A stretch of DNA of 35,919 nucleotides from Candidatus Omnitrophota bacterium (GCA_028712255.1 JAQTQJ010000004.1:83956-119874); one strand, 5' to 3'; positions 15,134-23,710 are shown, counted from the stretch's first letter. The notes: generated by a model not told the origin, from the sequence alone. Translations and numbers: made by a program.

Positions 15134-16045
15134 TTAAAGAACTAAAATCTTGCTTAAATTACTACCCAAGATATCTTCTTTATCGCTTTCAGAAATATCT
15201 AAGTCTTTAACCGCCTTGATACCGCCGGCAACATCCTGTTTGGCTGGCCAATCGCTGCCCCATAAAATATGCTTAGGGCCCATTAATTCCAGGCTCAGTA
15301 GGAAATTGGCTTTGGTGGTATCGCCGCTGGTATCTACATAAATGTTCTTAAAATATTCAGAAGGTAACGCTTGCAGGTCTTTGACAAAATTCATTCCGCG
15401 CAGCATCTGGTAAGTGGTGTCAAAGCGCTGCTTAAGATAGCAGATTGCTCCGCCAAAATGGGCAAAGACAAATTTTACTTTAGGGTATTTCCTAAAAATA
15501 TCCGACATTAGAAGCTTGCCGATTGAAACCGTCGTATCAAAAACATATTCAATTACCGGAGTAAGCAGCGGATCCTTAACTCGCTCAAAACCTATCGGAT
15601 TAACAATCTGCGAATGCACAAAAATGGGGATATTCTTCTCTTGAGCCTCTTTATATATAGACAGAAACATTTTATCGTCCAGGTAAATACCATTATAACT
15701 TGAAGCCAAAGAAACAGCTTTAAATCCAAGCTCACTGGTTGCCCGTTTTAATTCTTCAAGCATGTCAATAGAGTTATCTACCGGCAAAACCGCCGCCCCT
15801 ATAAACCTTTTAGGATAGGCTTTTAGAATCCTAGCCACATTATCATTATAAATATGCCCCACCTGGCTAATGCTGCCTAATTTTAAATGCGCATCCGTTG
15901 TAGGATAACTTAATACAGCCGTATCAATACCAGTGGCGTCCATAATTTTTAGCTGCCCCTCAATATCCCCCCAGCCCTTATGAAAAAAATGGGCATTGGA
16001 AATTATCTCAAGCGGCAGCCAATGGCTATGCGCGTCAATTAACAT
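15134..16045 (-). CDS. Amidohydrolase-2 family metal-dependent hydrolase/decarboxylase
   Basis: TIM-barrel enzyme of the ACMSD/amidohydrolase-2 group, 303 residues. Metal and catalytic positions are recognisable: DAHSH at the N-terminus (H6, H8), H144 in FVHSQ, H196 in AHFGGA and D265 in WGSDWP. Members hydrolyse or decarboxylate small acids and lactones; the substrate is not predictable here. It follows the 138-residue helical protein by 28 nt, suggesting co-transcription. A DnaA-box dyad lies 12 nt after its stop. Confidence 0.9.
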   Translation of the reverse strand: MLIDAHSHWLPLEIISNAHFFHKGWGDIEGQLKIMDATGIDTAVLSYPTTDAHLKLGSISQVGHIYNDNVARILKAYPKRFIGAAVLPVDNSIDMLEELKRATSELGFKAVSLASSYNGIYLDDKMFLSIYKEAQEKNIPIFVHSQIVNPIGFERVKDPLLTPVIEYVFDTTVSIGKLLMSDIFRKYPKVKFVFAHFGGAICYLKQRFDTTYQMLRGMNFVKDLQALPSEYFKNIYVDTSGDTTKANFLLSLELMGPKHILWGSDWPAKQDVAGGIKAVKDLDISESDKEDILGSNLSKILVL

Positions 16046-16073
16046 AAATTTCTATCCTATTTATAAAATAACT

Positions 16074-16490
16074 CTAATGAAGCTCAGTATTCTTTAAGAT
16101 ACGCTCAGTCATTTCTTTCTCATAAAGGGCTTTTATCTCTTCTAAGCCTCTTCTGCCTAACTCCTTAACAATTATTTTCTCAACAGCATTCAATTTTATT
16201 TCTGAGTAAATAAAATCCGGATTAATCTTCCTATGCTGATCCCTTAATTCTGAGCAGGCCTTTTCTTTATTTTCGATATACTTATGAAAATCATCAATAT
16301 GCTTCTGTAAAGCATCTTTTTCATGAGGCAGATACGATCCTAAAAGCTCCTTTTCCATTTCATCCAGGATATCCTTATCGATATCTACTTGGGTAAACTT
16401 ACGTTCGTATTTGTCAAAGGTTTCTTTGGCACCCTTATAGAGCCAGATAAAATAACGCTTCTTTAGGTTCTTGATATCCTGATTATTCAT
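16074..16490 (-). CDS. Hypothetical helical, charged 138-residue protein
   Basis: I do not recognise a family. The product is cytosolic (no signal or membrane segment) and rich in Lys/Glu, with long predicted helices (for example KYERKFTQVDIDKDILDEME and HKYIENKEKACSELRDQHRK). It has an AAGGTGGG ribosome site and sits 28 nt before the amidohydrolase gene in the same direction, so the two are probably one unit. A repeat cluster separates it from the upstream gene. Confidence 0.7.
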   Translation of the reverse strand: MNNQDIKNLKKRYFIWLYKGAKETFDKYERKFTQVDIDKDILDEMEKELLGSYLPHEKDALQKHIDDFHKYIENKEKACSELRDQHRKINPDFIYSEIKLNAVEKIIVKELGRRGLEEIKALYEKEMTERILKNTELH

Positions 16491-16514
16491 AATCCCACCT
16501 TTCTCATTTTTTGT

Positions 16515-16645
16515 AACAGTTCAACTCTTATAAGTAACTGTGTCATTGCGAGGAGCGCCAGCGACGAAGCAATCTTCTAAAAGATTGCTTCGCCCTTCGG
16601 GCTCGCAATGACACTTCGTCAATGACTTACGAAAGCTGAACTGTT
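16515..16645. repeat. Family A repeat inside an outer 9-bp inverted pair
   Basis: Core 16541-16613 runs TGTCATTGCGAG to CTCGCAATGACA with inner AAGCAATCTT/AAGATTGCTT arms. The outer pair AACAGTTCA (16515-16523) and TGAACTGTT (16637-16645) brackets it. On the minus strand the outer hairpin is followed by ACAAAAAATGAG, so it may be a terminator of the CIA30-like gene into whose loop the repeat was inserted. Confidence 0.8.
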
Positions 16646-16646
16646 A

Positions 16647-17258
16647 TCATTTTTTCACTAATTCTACAGTATCAAAATAAAACGTCCCCTTTGATCCAGG
16701 AAGCGGCTCGAATTGGAAAATCTTAATCGGGAAATCAAGTTGGCCGTTTTTATCCGCATCGTTTGGCTGCCAATCATCGCGCACGGCGAATTTATCAAAA
16801 CTTACAACCACCTTCTTCCATCCTTTAAAATCATCCGCAGTTATAAAACGCCAAATCTCACCGCCGCTATCTTTTATATCAAAAGCAATTTGTGCTTTAG
16901 AATCCGTTCCGTAAACATAGAATGATATTGCCTTATACTCCTCCCATTTTATATCCGATGGCTTAAGCGCCCAGTTAGCATTCTTGGCATCAAGCCCTGT
17001 GCCGCGGGATACATAAATATACCCGCCCGGGACAGCATCATAAACTACCTTTAACGCCTGATTACCGCTATTCTTGATATCATTAGCTGCTGTTACCATA
17101 ACCGTTGAGCCGTTACCAGCACCAAAATCAACCGTGCCATTAGTCCCGCCGCTAACTGTAATTTCAAAATCATCAAGTAATAAGTTATTGCCTTCGGCTA
17201 AACAAACTCCTGTTACCAATAAAATCAATGCTGTTGTCAAAAATCCTATTTTTTTCAA
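16647..17258 (-). CDS. Secreted CIA30/CBM11-like beta-sandwich protein
   Basis: A 203-residue exported protein. The start is TTG at 17256-17258, 8 nt after GGGG; the next residues form a signal peptide ending LVTGVCLAEG. The mature part is a single jelly-roll of the CIA30/carbohydrate-binding type: LLLDDFE near the start, KALKVVYDA-like NQALKVVYDAVPGGYIYV, YKAISFYVYG, IAFDIKDSGGEIWRF, WKKVVVSFDKF, and YFDTVELVKK at the end. Such domains bind glycans or act as protein-assembly modules; no catalytic domain is attached. It lies 64 nt beyond the SDR gene and may be transcribed from the same direction. Confidence 0.8.
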   Translation of the reverse strand: MKKIGFLTTALILLVTGVCLAEGNNLLLDDFEITVSGGTNGTVDFGAGNGSTVMVTAANDIKNSGNQALKVVYDAVPGGYIYVSRGTGLDAKNANWALKPSDIKWEEYKAISFYVYGTDSKAQIAFDIKDSGGEIWRFITADDFKGWKKVVVSFDKFAVRDDWQPNDADKNGQLDFPIKIFQFEPLPGSKGTFYFDTVELVKK

Positions 17259-17294
17259 TTTATTTTCCCCTTTCTTCTAATGTTTTGTTTCCCG

Positions 17295-17325
17295 CTTACA
17301 GCTTATAACTTACAACTTACAGCTA
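17295..17325. repeat. Family D heptamer array over the SDR stop codon
   Basis: Tandem 7-bp units of the form CTTAYAR: CTTACAG, CTTATAA, CTTACAA, CTTACAG, then CTA. The SDR stop codon (17323-17325) is the last triplet. A second array lies at 19690-19737. Confidence 0.75.
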
Positions 17326-18099
17326 CTTTTCCGGATGCTGCTGCTTAAACGGTATTACCGAAGCAGTCCAGGGTGTTTGTTGATTAATTACAGAAATCTC
17401 TAGAGGACAAACATTTACCGGCACAGTCAGGGCAAAACGCACCGCATCTTCGATTGCCTGTGTACTCATTAAACGCGAAGTATCGTTGGTTACCTCTTTG
17501 AGTTTTCCGGTTAAATCTGTATCGGTAACCCCAGGTAAAATAGATGTTACTTTAATGCCATGATCACGCAACTCCCAGAAAAGGCCCTTAGAGAAAGCGC
17601 GTAGGCCGACTTTAAGCGAGCTGTAAACTATAAAATTTCTCGGGACCGGGTCTACCAGGGTTGAACCGGAAACTATATTAATAATCGCACCGTACTTCTG
17701 CTTCATCATATCATTGATTACCAGGCGAATTAGCCGCACATAACCTAAATAATTTGTATGCGCTAACTTTTCAAAATCCTCAATTGGCTGCTGATTAAAA
17801 GGATACTGTGATGAAACTCCGGCGCAATTAATCAAAATATCCACCTTGCCAAATTTTTCCTTGGCTTTATTTACCAGATTTTCCAAGTCTTCCAATTTTA
17901 TAACGTCACATGGTACCGCCAATACCTCAACCTTATATTTCTTGGCAATTTCATCGGCAACTTCCTTTAAAGGGCCTTCTCCGCGTGCAGCAATAGCTAA
18001 ATTAATACCCAAACTTGCTGCCGTAGAAGCCATCGCCTTTCCAATGCCCCGGCTGGCCCCGGTAACAATAGCAACTTTTCCTTTTAAATCTGTACCCAT
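17323..18099 (-). CDS. Short-chain dehydrogenase/reductase, candidate ketoreductase of the polyketide cluster
   Basis: NAD(P)-dependent SDR of 258 residues. The cofactor motif TGASRGIG is at residues 14-21, NCAGV near 91-95, the catalytic Ser in IVSGST and the YxxxK pair in YSSLK. It is FabG-like, and in this setting the best candidate for reducing a keto group of the polyketide chain; a general dehydrogenase role cannot be excluded. It starts 10 nt after the MFS stop with a GGGGG site and is the last gene of the 26968-17323 operon. Its stop codon lies in a heptamer repeat. Confidence 0.85.
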   Translation of the reverse strand: MGTDLKGKVAIVTGASRGIGKAMASTAASLGINLAIAARGEGPLKEVADEIAKKYKVEVLAVPCDVIKLEDLENLVNKAKEKFGKVDILINCAGVSSQYPFNQQPIEDFEKLAHTNYLGYVRLIRLVINDMMKQKYGAIINIVSGSTLVDPVPRNFIVYSSLKVGLRAFSKGLFWELRDHGIKVTSILPGVTDTDLTGKLKEVTNDTSRLMSTQAIEDAVRFALTVPVNVCPLEISVINQQTPWTASVIPFKQQHPEK

Positions 18100-18109
18100 G
18101 GTATACCCC

Positions 18110-19231
18110 CTATTGTTTAAACTTAAAAATTTTTTCTGAAAATAATATTAATACAAGCGCACTGCCAAAAATTATAAAACCTAAATTAAAACTCTTATGC
18201 ATAATCAATCCACCCAAACCAACCCCGATACCGCCTGAAATAAAACGTATTGCGCTATTTAGGCTGGCGGCTTCATTTAAAAACTCGCCGGGTAAATCTG
18301 TAAGTGCTGTGGACAGGCCGATGTGATTGAAAGTCCAGCCTAAACCCCAGATAATCATAATCAAACTAAGCACAATTACAGGTAATTTTAATAACAACAT
18401 AAAAATACAAATAATCATACCCGCTATTCCTAAGTTTATCACCTTCTGCCTACTGAACTTATCCGCAAGATGCCCTCCCCAAAGCTCTCCGAATATCCCG
18501 CTGAAGCTAGTTAAGGTAATCAACATACTGATAGTAAATTGGTTTAAGAAAAGCTGGGTGGAAAAATAAACACTCAGCCACTGTTGTACAGCATGATAAA
18601 TCAAACTTATGAGAAAAATATAAGCAAAGATACTGGCTGCTTTGCCGTTTCTAAATGCAGTTAAATATCCAAACCTAAAGTGGCTTAAATCTTCCTTGAA
18701 ACTCGGCAGATAAATATACATAAAAACCCAAAGGATTAAACCTGAAATTGCCGGAATAATAAATATCAGGCGCCAATGAATTAATCCGCTTAAAAATAAA
18801 CCTAACAAAGAAGCAATGAAGGTTGCCCCGAAAAATACCCCAAGAAATCGCCCGCGCTTATTTTGTTCTATATGTTTGGCAATAAGAATCAGGCCCAGTG
18901 GAATCACCGAAGCCCCAAAAAGCCCCATCAAAAATCGGCTAATAAAGAGTGTCGTAATATTCTGCGACAGGCCGGCCAAAAGATTAGCTAAGGAAAATAA
19001 TAATATACAAAATAACTCTATTTTACGGGCATCAAAAGCGCGCACCAGCGGGCCATAAAAAAGTGCTGCCAAGCCATATGGAAGCATATACAACCAAATC
19101 ATCTTACCCACGATAAATTGAGAAAGAACAAAATCAGCGGCAATTGAGGGAACTAATGCGCTGCTGGCTGCCACATTAAATGATAAAACCACCCCCTCCA
19201 AACAAAGGATAAAAAATGTAGTTTTTCTCAC
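18110..19231 (-). CDS. MFS transporter, probable product exporter
   Basis: Inner-membrane major facilitator of 373 residues with about 12 hydrophobic helices, similar to the AraJ/drug-efflux group. The loop 2-3 region shows YGPLVRAFDARKIELF, a variant of motif A, and the second-half equivalent is GGHLADKFSRQKVI. The start is GTG at 19229-19231, directly after the aromatase/cyclase stop (0 nt), with no ribosome site, so it depends on translational coupling. Within a polyketide operon, export of the product is the likely role. Confidence 0.87.
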   Translation of the reverse strand: MRKTTFFILCLEGVVLSFNVAASSALVPSIAADFVLSQFIVGKMIWLYMLPYGLAALFYGPLVRAFDARKIELFCILLFSLANLLAGLSQNITTLFISRFLMGLFGASVIPLGLILIAKHIEQNKRGRFLGVFFGATFIASLLGLFLSGLIHWRLIFIIPAISGLILWVFMYIYLPSFKEDLSHFRFGYLTAFRNGKAASIFAYIFLISLIYHAVQQWLSVYFSTQLFLNQFTISMLITLTSFSGIFGELWGGHLADKFSRQKVINLGIAGMIICIFMLLLKLPVIVLSLIMIIWGLGWTFNHIGLSTALTDLPGEFLNEAASLNSAIRFISGGIGVGLGGLIMHKSFNLGFIIFGSALVLILFSEKIFKFKQ

Positions 19232-19669
19232 TTAAGCAGCTGCTTGTTCAATAACTTTCTTAAAGATCAATAAATTATCTTTAGAATGTTTATTAATAAA
19301 ACCCTCTACCTGCTCATCGCTAAACTTAGCCTTAGCATCCATCTGAAAATGCTGGATCCAGGTTAATTCTACCCCTTCGGGCTTTTGTGTATAGAGCCAG
19401 ATAATTTTCATAAAATTAAAAGGGAATTTTGGTTCATGGCGTTCAGAATAAGTAAAAAAATTATCCTTGAACAATAATCTCCAAGAAACCCATGACTTAT
19501 CCTCATCATCGGTAAGGCGAAAGGTGATTTTGTTTACTTCTTTCTTTAGAATTTCGGCTCCTTTATATTCAGTACCGAACAACTGCGTCCAACGCGGGAT
19601 ATCATTAGAGATATCAAAGACTAAATCATAAGGTGCACTAATGATTATGGAATTACAAGTATGTCCCAT
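19232..19669 (-). CDS. Aromatase/cyclase of the TcmN/SRPBCC type
   Basis: A 145-residue START-like (SRPBCC) single domain. The N-terminus MGHTCNSIIISAPYDLVFDI, then PRWTQLFGTEYKGAEIL, FRLTDDEDKSWVSWRL and LTWIQHFQM follow the pattern of single-domain aromatase/cyclases of aromatic type II polyketide pathways (TcmN, WhiE-ORFVI). Those proteins fold the poly-beta-keto chain and form the first aromatic rings. It has an AGGAGG site, abuts the MFS gene and lies near ACP and KS genes, which supports this reading over a generic lipid-binding role. Confidence 0.85.
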   Translation of the reverse strand: MGHTCNSIIISAPYDLVFDISNDIPRWTQLFGTEYKGAEILKKEVNKITFRLTDDEDKSWVSWRLLFKDNFFTYSERHEPKFPFNFMKIIWLYTQKPEGVELTWIQHFQMDAKAKFSDEQVEGFINKHSKDNLLIFKKVIEQAAA

Positions 19670-19689
19670 GTTTGCCTCCTAAAAATTAG

Positions 19690-19737
19690 TTGTAAGTTTT
19701 AAGTTATAAGCTGCAAGCTTACGGCTTATAGCTTATA
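19690..19737. repeat. Family D heptamer array
   Basis: Seven degenerate 7-bp units in a row: TTGTAAG, TTTTAAG, TTATAAG, CTGCAAG, CTTACGG, CTTATAG, CTTATA. The first three are the reverse complement of the CTTAYAR unit, so the array is partly inverted. The stop codon of the cyclase-family gene (19733-19735) lies within it. Confidence 0.75.
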
Positions 19738-20530
19738 CAAACGCCACTACCCTGGACCAAGCGGCCCCGGTATTTTTTATGCGTATAGGAAAACAGATAA
19801 TTTTAAATCCTAAATCCGGTAAATTTTCTAAATTCGCCAAGCGCTCGATATGAATAAACTCTCTAAGGCGGCCATAAAAATGCGCCGGATAAAATGTTTT
19901 GGGGTCACCGGTATCCATAAATTCTTTAAGCATAAATCTATACGGCCGGTCAATGCCCATAGTATCTACCCCAAATATTTTGATCCCTTTATCTAATAGA
20001 TAATCAATCGTCGAAGTATCCACTCCGGGATAATCCGAAAAATATTTTGGCCCGCCATAAAGCTTATCCGCACCAGTATGCAACAGGACGATATCTAAAG
20101 GTTTAAGCTGATAATTTATTTTTTTAAGAGCGCTTTCTATATCCAAAGCTTTAATTACTTCATTGGGTTTTTTATGCCTTAAGTCTAGCTTAACCCCATC
20201 CTGGTAACAATATTCTAAAGGAATCTGGTCGGCAGTTTTAGACGGACGATTCTCTGATTTTGAACCGTAATGAAAGGAATAATCCAGGTGAGTGCCGATA
20301 TGCACCGGAGCATGGACGATTTCTAAAGATAAAAACTCTTCATCCGGCAGCTGCTCTTTTTTAATAATACGTTTGCCTAAAGCGTATTTTATTTTACCCA
20401 AGAACGTCTTGCCCATAATCACGCGGTTGAATTTTTCCACACCTGTTTTATGTGTTATCCGTTCGATATCAACCTTGTGCACCTCAAAGGCTTTCTCATC
20501 GATAGGCAAACTTAAATCAATAATTCTCAT
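19733..20530 (-). CDS. Cyclase-family metal-dependent hydrolase (KynB-like)
   Basis: A 265-residue member of the PF04199 cyclase family (kynurenine formamidase and polyketide cyclase-like proteins). The metal-binding signature HxGTHxD is present as H77-I-G-T-H81-L-D83 with H87 following; IDLSLPI opens the protein. In type II polyketide pathways some members close later rings, so this is a second cyclase candidate next to the TcmN-type protein. It overlaps the ACP gene by 4 nt (ATGA), tying its translation to the ACP. The exact reaction is unknown. Confidence 0.87.
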   Translation of the reverse strand: MRIIDLSLPIDEKAFEVHKVDIERITHKTGVEKFNRVIMGKTFLGKIKYALGKRIIKKEQLPDEEFLSLEIVHAPVHIGTHLDYSFHYGSKSENRPSKTADQIPLEYCYQDGVKLDLRHKKPNEVIKALDIESALKKINYQLKPLDIVLLHTGADKLYGGPKYFSDYPGVDTSTIDYLLDKGIKIFGVDTMGIDRPYRFMLKEFMDTGDPKTFYPAHFYGRLREFIHIERLANLENLPDLGFKIICFPIRIKNTGAAWSRVVAFV

Positions 20531-20766
20531 TTTGTATTGAGTTTTGACTGGATATTATTTACGATATCATTGATCGTCGAATTCTTGGTAATCTCCTTGG
20601 GGCTAAGCTTAACCCCAAATGACTTTTCCAGGGCAATTACCGATTCCACCATCTCAGTAGAATCTACGCCGATACTATTAATTAAAGAAATATCATCCTT
20701 TAATTCGTCAATTTTAACTTTTAATAAGTCTGCTAGCACTTCTTTGATTTTAATTTTTATATCCAT
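20527..20766 (-). CDS. Acyl carrier protein of the polyketide cluster
   Basis: A 79-residue carrier protein. The phosphopantetheine site is Ser36 in GVDSTEM, between helix I (VLADLLKVKIDEL) and helix III (SPKEITKNSTINDIVNNIQ). It would carry the growing chain for the KS-alpha/KS-beta pair. A GGAGGG site precedes the ATG. No phosphopantetheinyl transferase or malonyl transferase is in the window; those would be borrowed from primary metabolism. Confidence 0.93.
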   Translation of the reverse strand: MDIKIKIKEVLADLLKVKIDELKDDISLINSIGVDSTEMVESVIALEKSFGVKLSPKEITKNSTINDIVNNIQSKLNTK

Positions 20767-20790
20767 TTTCCCTCCGTTTTAAAACACGGT

Positions 20791-20818
20791 GACGGTTCTC
20801 TTAAGAAAGAGAACAGTC
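20791..20818. repeat. Family C hairpin between ACP and radical SAM genes
   Basis: Arms GACGGTTCTCTT (20791-20802) and AAGAGAACAGTC (20807-20818), 11 of 12 positions complementary, 4-nt loop, followed by CCC. Shares the GGGAC-GTTC ends of the family C elements. Confidence 0.7.
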
Positions 20819-20828
20819 CCCTTTATTT

Positions 20829-22289
20829 CTAAATCTGCACTTCGCCTTTTGTCGCGGCGGCTTCCCATTTACCTACTCCGTCCATGACATCTTTAAAGCA
20901 AAGCTTGGCCAGTGGATCGAAATCGCTTTCCATAATTCTATTTATACGGCCAGGCTTAGAGAAAAATTCACGCATACACCAGGAACCCAAACGGCCAAGG
21001 TCTTCCGTAGATAAATGATCCGTAGGAATTACCGGATGAAGGAAATCCCATTGGCTAAAATCCACCTTTTTAGGATCAATCCAGTTTTTCTTTAAAGCAA
21101 TCCTCCACATTGGTGAATTTGGGGCAGGAGTAACATAGCCTACCCAGAGAATATCCGGATCAACCTGATCCGTAAACTCAAACCGCTGCTTGATAATCTC
21201 TTCGGTGTCATAGTCAAAACCCATCATAATGTCGGCGACAATGGCAATATCGTTTCTGCGGAACATAGCTATAGTCTGCTTGATCTGGTCAATGGTAATA
21301 CCTTTGGCGATTTTTTTAAGCTCTGATTGCGTGGTAACCTCGATGCCAAAAACTCCCATAATCAAACCGTTTTCTTTCATCATTGGTAAAATTGATTCGC
21401 AATTAACCCAATCAGTAGCCCGGCCTAAAGAAACCCATTTAATCGGGTTATTCGAAGCTTTTTTAAGTTCACAGAACTTACGCACTCTTTCAGGATCAAC
21501 ATTAAAATTATCATCTTGGATAACCACAACCTTGACTCCGTATTTTCGGTGCAGAAGATTTAACTCCTCCATAACTCTTTCCGGAGACTTAGCCCTCCAT
21601 TTCAAAAAATCCGAAGGAGAACGCGGATCAAACTGATCCCATTCATAACAGAAGGTACATGCTGAAGGGCATCCGCGTGAAGTAACCATATCCACAAATG
21701 GTTTCCAATAGGTATGGCCTACATATTTATCCATTGGAAATAAATCATAAGCTGGTAAAGGAAGTTTGTCTAAATCTTCCATCAGCGGCTTATGCGGGCC
21801 CATGACAATTTGTCCGTCAATACGAGAAGTAACACCCCCAACATCTTTAAACGGCTTATTTTTATCTATTGCCTCAATCAAATCTCCGAAAGACTCCTCT
21901 TCTCCCATAACCACAAAGTCAACTGCGGGAATCTCCTCCAATGTCGGTACCGGCATCGCCGAATACCATAATCCACCGAGAATTATTTTTGTTTTAGGTA
22001 GTGCTTTTTTAATTCCAATAGCCGCATCTTTAAAATGCCGTAAAACCCCGTATCCGCCATAACCGTGCAGTTGCTCACCCATGACCACAATATCAGGCGC
22101 TTTGAGCTTAACCTGTTCAATCAATTGTTCCATGGGTATCTGATCTGCCTTGCCATCAATAACCGCCACATCTGCATAGCCTTTCTCCCGAATATAAGCC
22201 GCCCAATGCGCATATAACTGATTTGGAGACCGATGTATCCCATGCGTTGCCCATGCACCGACTTTTGGCATAACAAATAAAATTTTCAT
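20829..22289 (-). CDS. B12-binding-type radical SAM enzyme (BchE-like architecture)
   Basis: A 486-residue protein with an N-terminal cobalamin-binding-like Rossmann domain (about 1-150) and a radical SAM core (about 195-400). The cluster motif is C207-x3-C211-x2-C214 in SRGCPSACTFCYEW; VVIQDDNFN and MMGFDYDTEE are typical core strands. The classical DxHxxG cobalamin loop is not evident. Relatives methylate unactivated carbons or, like BchE, carry out anaerobic oxidative ring closure. Inside the polyketide operon it is a tailoring candidate. It has an AAGGAG site and family C hairpins on both sides. Confidence 0.9.
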   Translation of the reverse strand: MKILFVMPKVGAWATHGIHRSPNQLYAHWAAYIREKGYADVAVIDGKADQIPMEQLIEQVKLKAPDIVVMGEQLHGYGGYGVLRHFKDAAIGIKKALPKTKIILGGLWYSAMPVPTLEEIPAVDFVVMGEEESFGDLIEAIDKNKPFKDVGGVTSRIDGQIVMGPHKPLMEDLDKLPLPAYDLFPMDKYVGHTYWKPFVDMVTSRGCPSACTFCYEWDQFDPRSPSDFLKWRAKSPERVMEELNLLHRKYGVKVVVIQDDNFNVDPERVRKFCELKKASNNPIKWVSLGRATDWVNCESILPMMKENGLIMGVFGIEVTTQSELKKIAKGITIDQIKQTIAMFRRNDIAIVADIMMGFDYDTEEIIKQRFEFTDQVDPDILWVGYVTPAPNSPMWRIALKKNWIDPKKVDFSQWDFLHPVIPTDHLSTEDLGRLGSWCMREFFSKPGRINRIMESDFDPLAKLCFKDVMDGVGKWEAAATKGEVQI

Positions 22290-22308
22290 TTTATTCTCCT
22301 TGATTAAT

Positions 22309-22363
22309 GGGGACAGTTCCGTCAGAACTTATTGTAGAATATAGAGTTAGAAGGAAACGGTCC
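22309..22363. repeat. Family C imperfect inverted repeat between radical SAM and KS-beta genes
   Basis: Left GGGGACAGTTCC (22309-22320) and right GGAAACGGTCC (22353-22363) are imperfect inverted copies of the family C ends. The downstream bases repeat TGATACT twice. Confidence 0.65.
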
Positions 22364-22386
22364 TGATACTTCTGATACTGATATTC

Positions 22387-23616
22387 CTAAACTTTCTCAA
22401 CTACTAAAACTGAATTAATCCCACCTCTACCCCGGGAAATAATTAAAGATTTATTTACCTTATATTCCCGGGATTCTTTAGCTATATAATTTAAATTATT
22501 TAAAGCGGGCTTATCTAAATTTACTGTCGGGGCAATTAAACTGTGCTCCATAGTTAAAAGCGCAATAATCATATCCAAGACGCCTGATGCTCCAAGCAAA
22601 TTTCCAAACATAGATTTGGGACAGCTGAGCGCAATATTTTTTAAATTATCCCCAAAAACTAATTTTAAAGCCTTAATTTCCGAATCATCCCAGAGATCAA
22701 CTGCCAAACCATCTAAACTAATATAGCCGATTTCTTCAGGATTTACTTTTGCATCATCTAAAGCTATTTTAATTGCACGCGCCAGCTCTTTTCCGTCGGC
22801 AGCGCAATTAATCCTATCTACTCCATCGCAACTTGCGCCGTATCCGCTGATTACCCCTAAAATATTTGCCCCTCTCTTCTGGGCACGCTGGATACTTTCC
22901 ATTACTACAATTCCTGCGCCTTCACCAATAACAAATCCACTCCTGTCTTTATCAAATGGTCGGTATGCAACAGCAGGAATATCGTTATTTTTGGAGAGAG
23001 CTCCATAAGTATTACAGCACAATAAGGCATAAGGAGTAACCGGAGCTTCCATCCCTCCTGCCAAAATCATATTTAGTTTATTTTTAGCTAAAATCTTTCT
23101 GGCATAACCAAGTGCCATTAGAGAACTGGCCCTGTCGCTAACAACAGTCTTGCTAAAACCTTTTATTCCATAATAAATAGAAACCTGCCCCTGAGGCGCC
23201 GCAGGAAACCAGGCGCTTGCCATGTAAGGAGAGACCCCTTCCCTGCCTTCTAGATATAAATCCCTTAACTCAGTTTCGGCATAGAGCCAACCGCCGATAG
23301 CATTACCTAGAAAAATTCCCACAAGATTGGGATCTTCATTTTTAATATCAATTCCGGCATCCTGCAGAGCCATCTCTGAAGCAACCAGCGCCATGTGCGA
23401 AAAGGCATCGATTTTTTTTAAGAGGCGTTCAGAGATATGGCTATATTTTTCCAAATCATCGATTTGTCCGGCGATACGCGAAGGATATAACGAAGCATCA
23501 AAACGCGTAATCTCTTTAATAAAGGAGCGGCCGCTTTTGATATTTGCCCAAAACTGCCGTTTTCCAATCCCTGAGGGGCTGACTACACCAATTCCTGTAA
23601 TTGCAATTTTTTCCAT
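22387..23616 (-). CDS. Ketosynthase-like chain-length factor (KS-beta)
   Basis: A 409-residue thiolase-fold protein paralogous to the preceding KS-alpha. All three catalytic positions are replaced: active Cys by Arg162 (VVSDRASS against ISTGCTAG), first His by Asp302 (SLDGL against NAHGS), second His by Asn339 (FGNLL against IGHPL). This is the mark of a KS-beta/chain-length factor, which pairs with KS-alpha to set chain length and often to decarboxylate malonyl-ACP. Actinobacterial factors usually have Gln at the Cys position; Arg is unusual. The ATG 23614-23616 has no ribosome site and lies 7 nt from a family C hairpin. Confidence 0.9.
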   Translation of the reverse strand: MEKIAITGIGVVSPSGIGKRQFWANIKSGRSFIKEITRFDASLYPSRIAGQIDDLEKYSHISERLLKKIDAFSHMALVASEMALQDAGIDIKNEDPNLVGIFLGNAIGGWLYAETELRDLYLEGREGVSPYMASAWFPAAPQGQVSIYYGIKGFSKTVVSDRASSLMALGYARKILAKNKLNMILAGGMEAPVTPYALLCCNTYGALSKNNDIPAVAYRPFDKDRSGFVIGEGAGIVVMESIQRAQKRGANILGVISGYGASCDGVDRINCAADGKELARAIKIALDDAKVNPEEIGYISLDGLAVDLWDDSEIKALKLVFGDNLKNIALSCPKSMFGNLLGASGVLDMIIALLTMEHSLIAPTVNLDKPALNNLNYIAKESREYKVNKSLIISRGRGGINSVLVVEKV

Positions 23617-23623
23617 AGTTTTG

Positions 23624-23701
23624 AATAAAGGGACCGTTTCTATTTTTTTACTATTTTTTTATTGGACAGGTTCTATAAAAAATAGAAACGGTCCCTTTAT
23701 T
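23624..23701. repeat. Family C hairpin between KS-alpha and KS-beta
   Basis: Perfect 25-bp arms (23624-23648 and 23677-23701, beginning AATAAAGGGACCGTTTC) around a 28-nt loop. It fills most of the 94-nt gap between the two ketosynthase genes. Near-identical arms recur at 27087-27155. Confidence 0.9.
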
Positions 23702-23710
23702 TCCTGTGAA

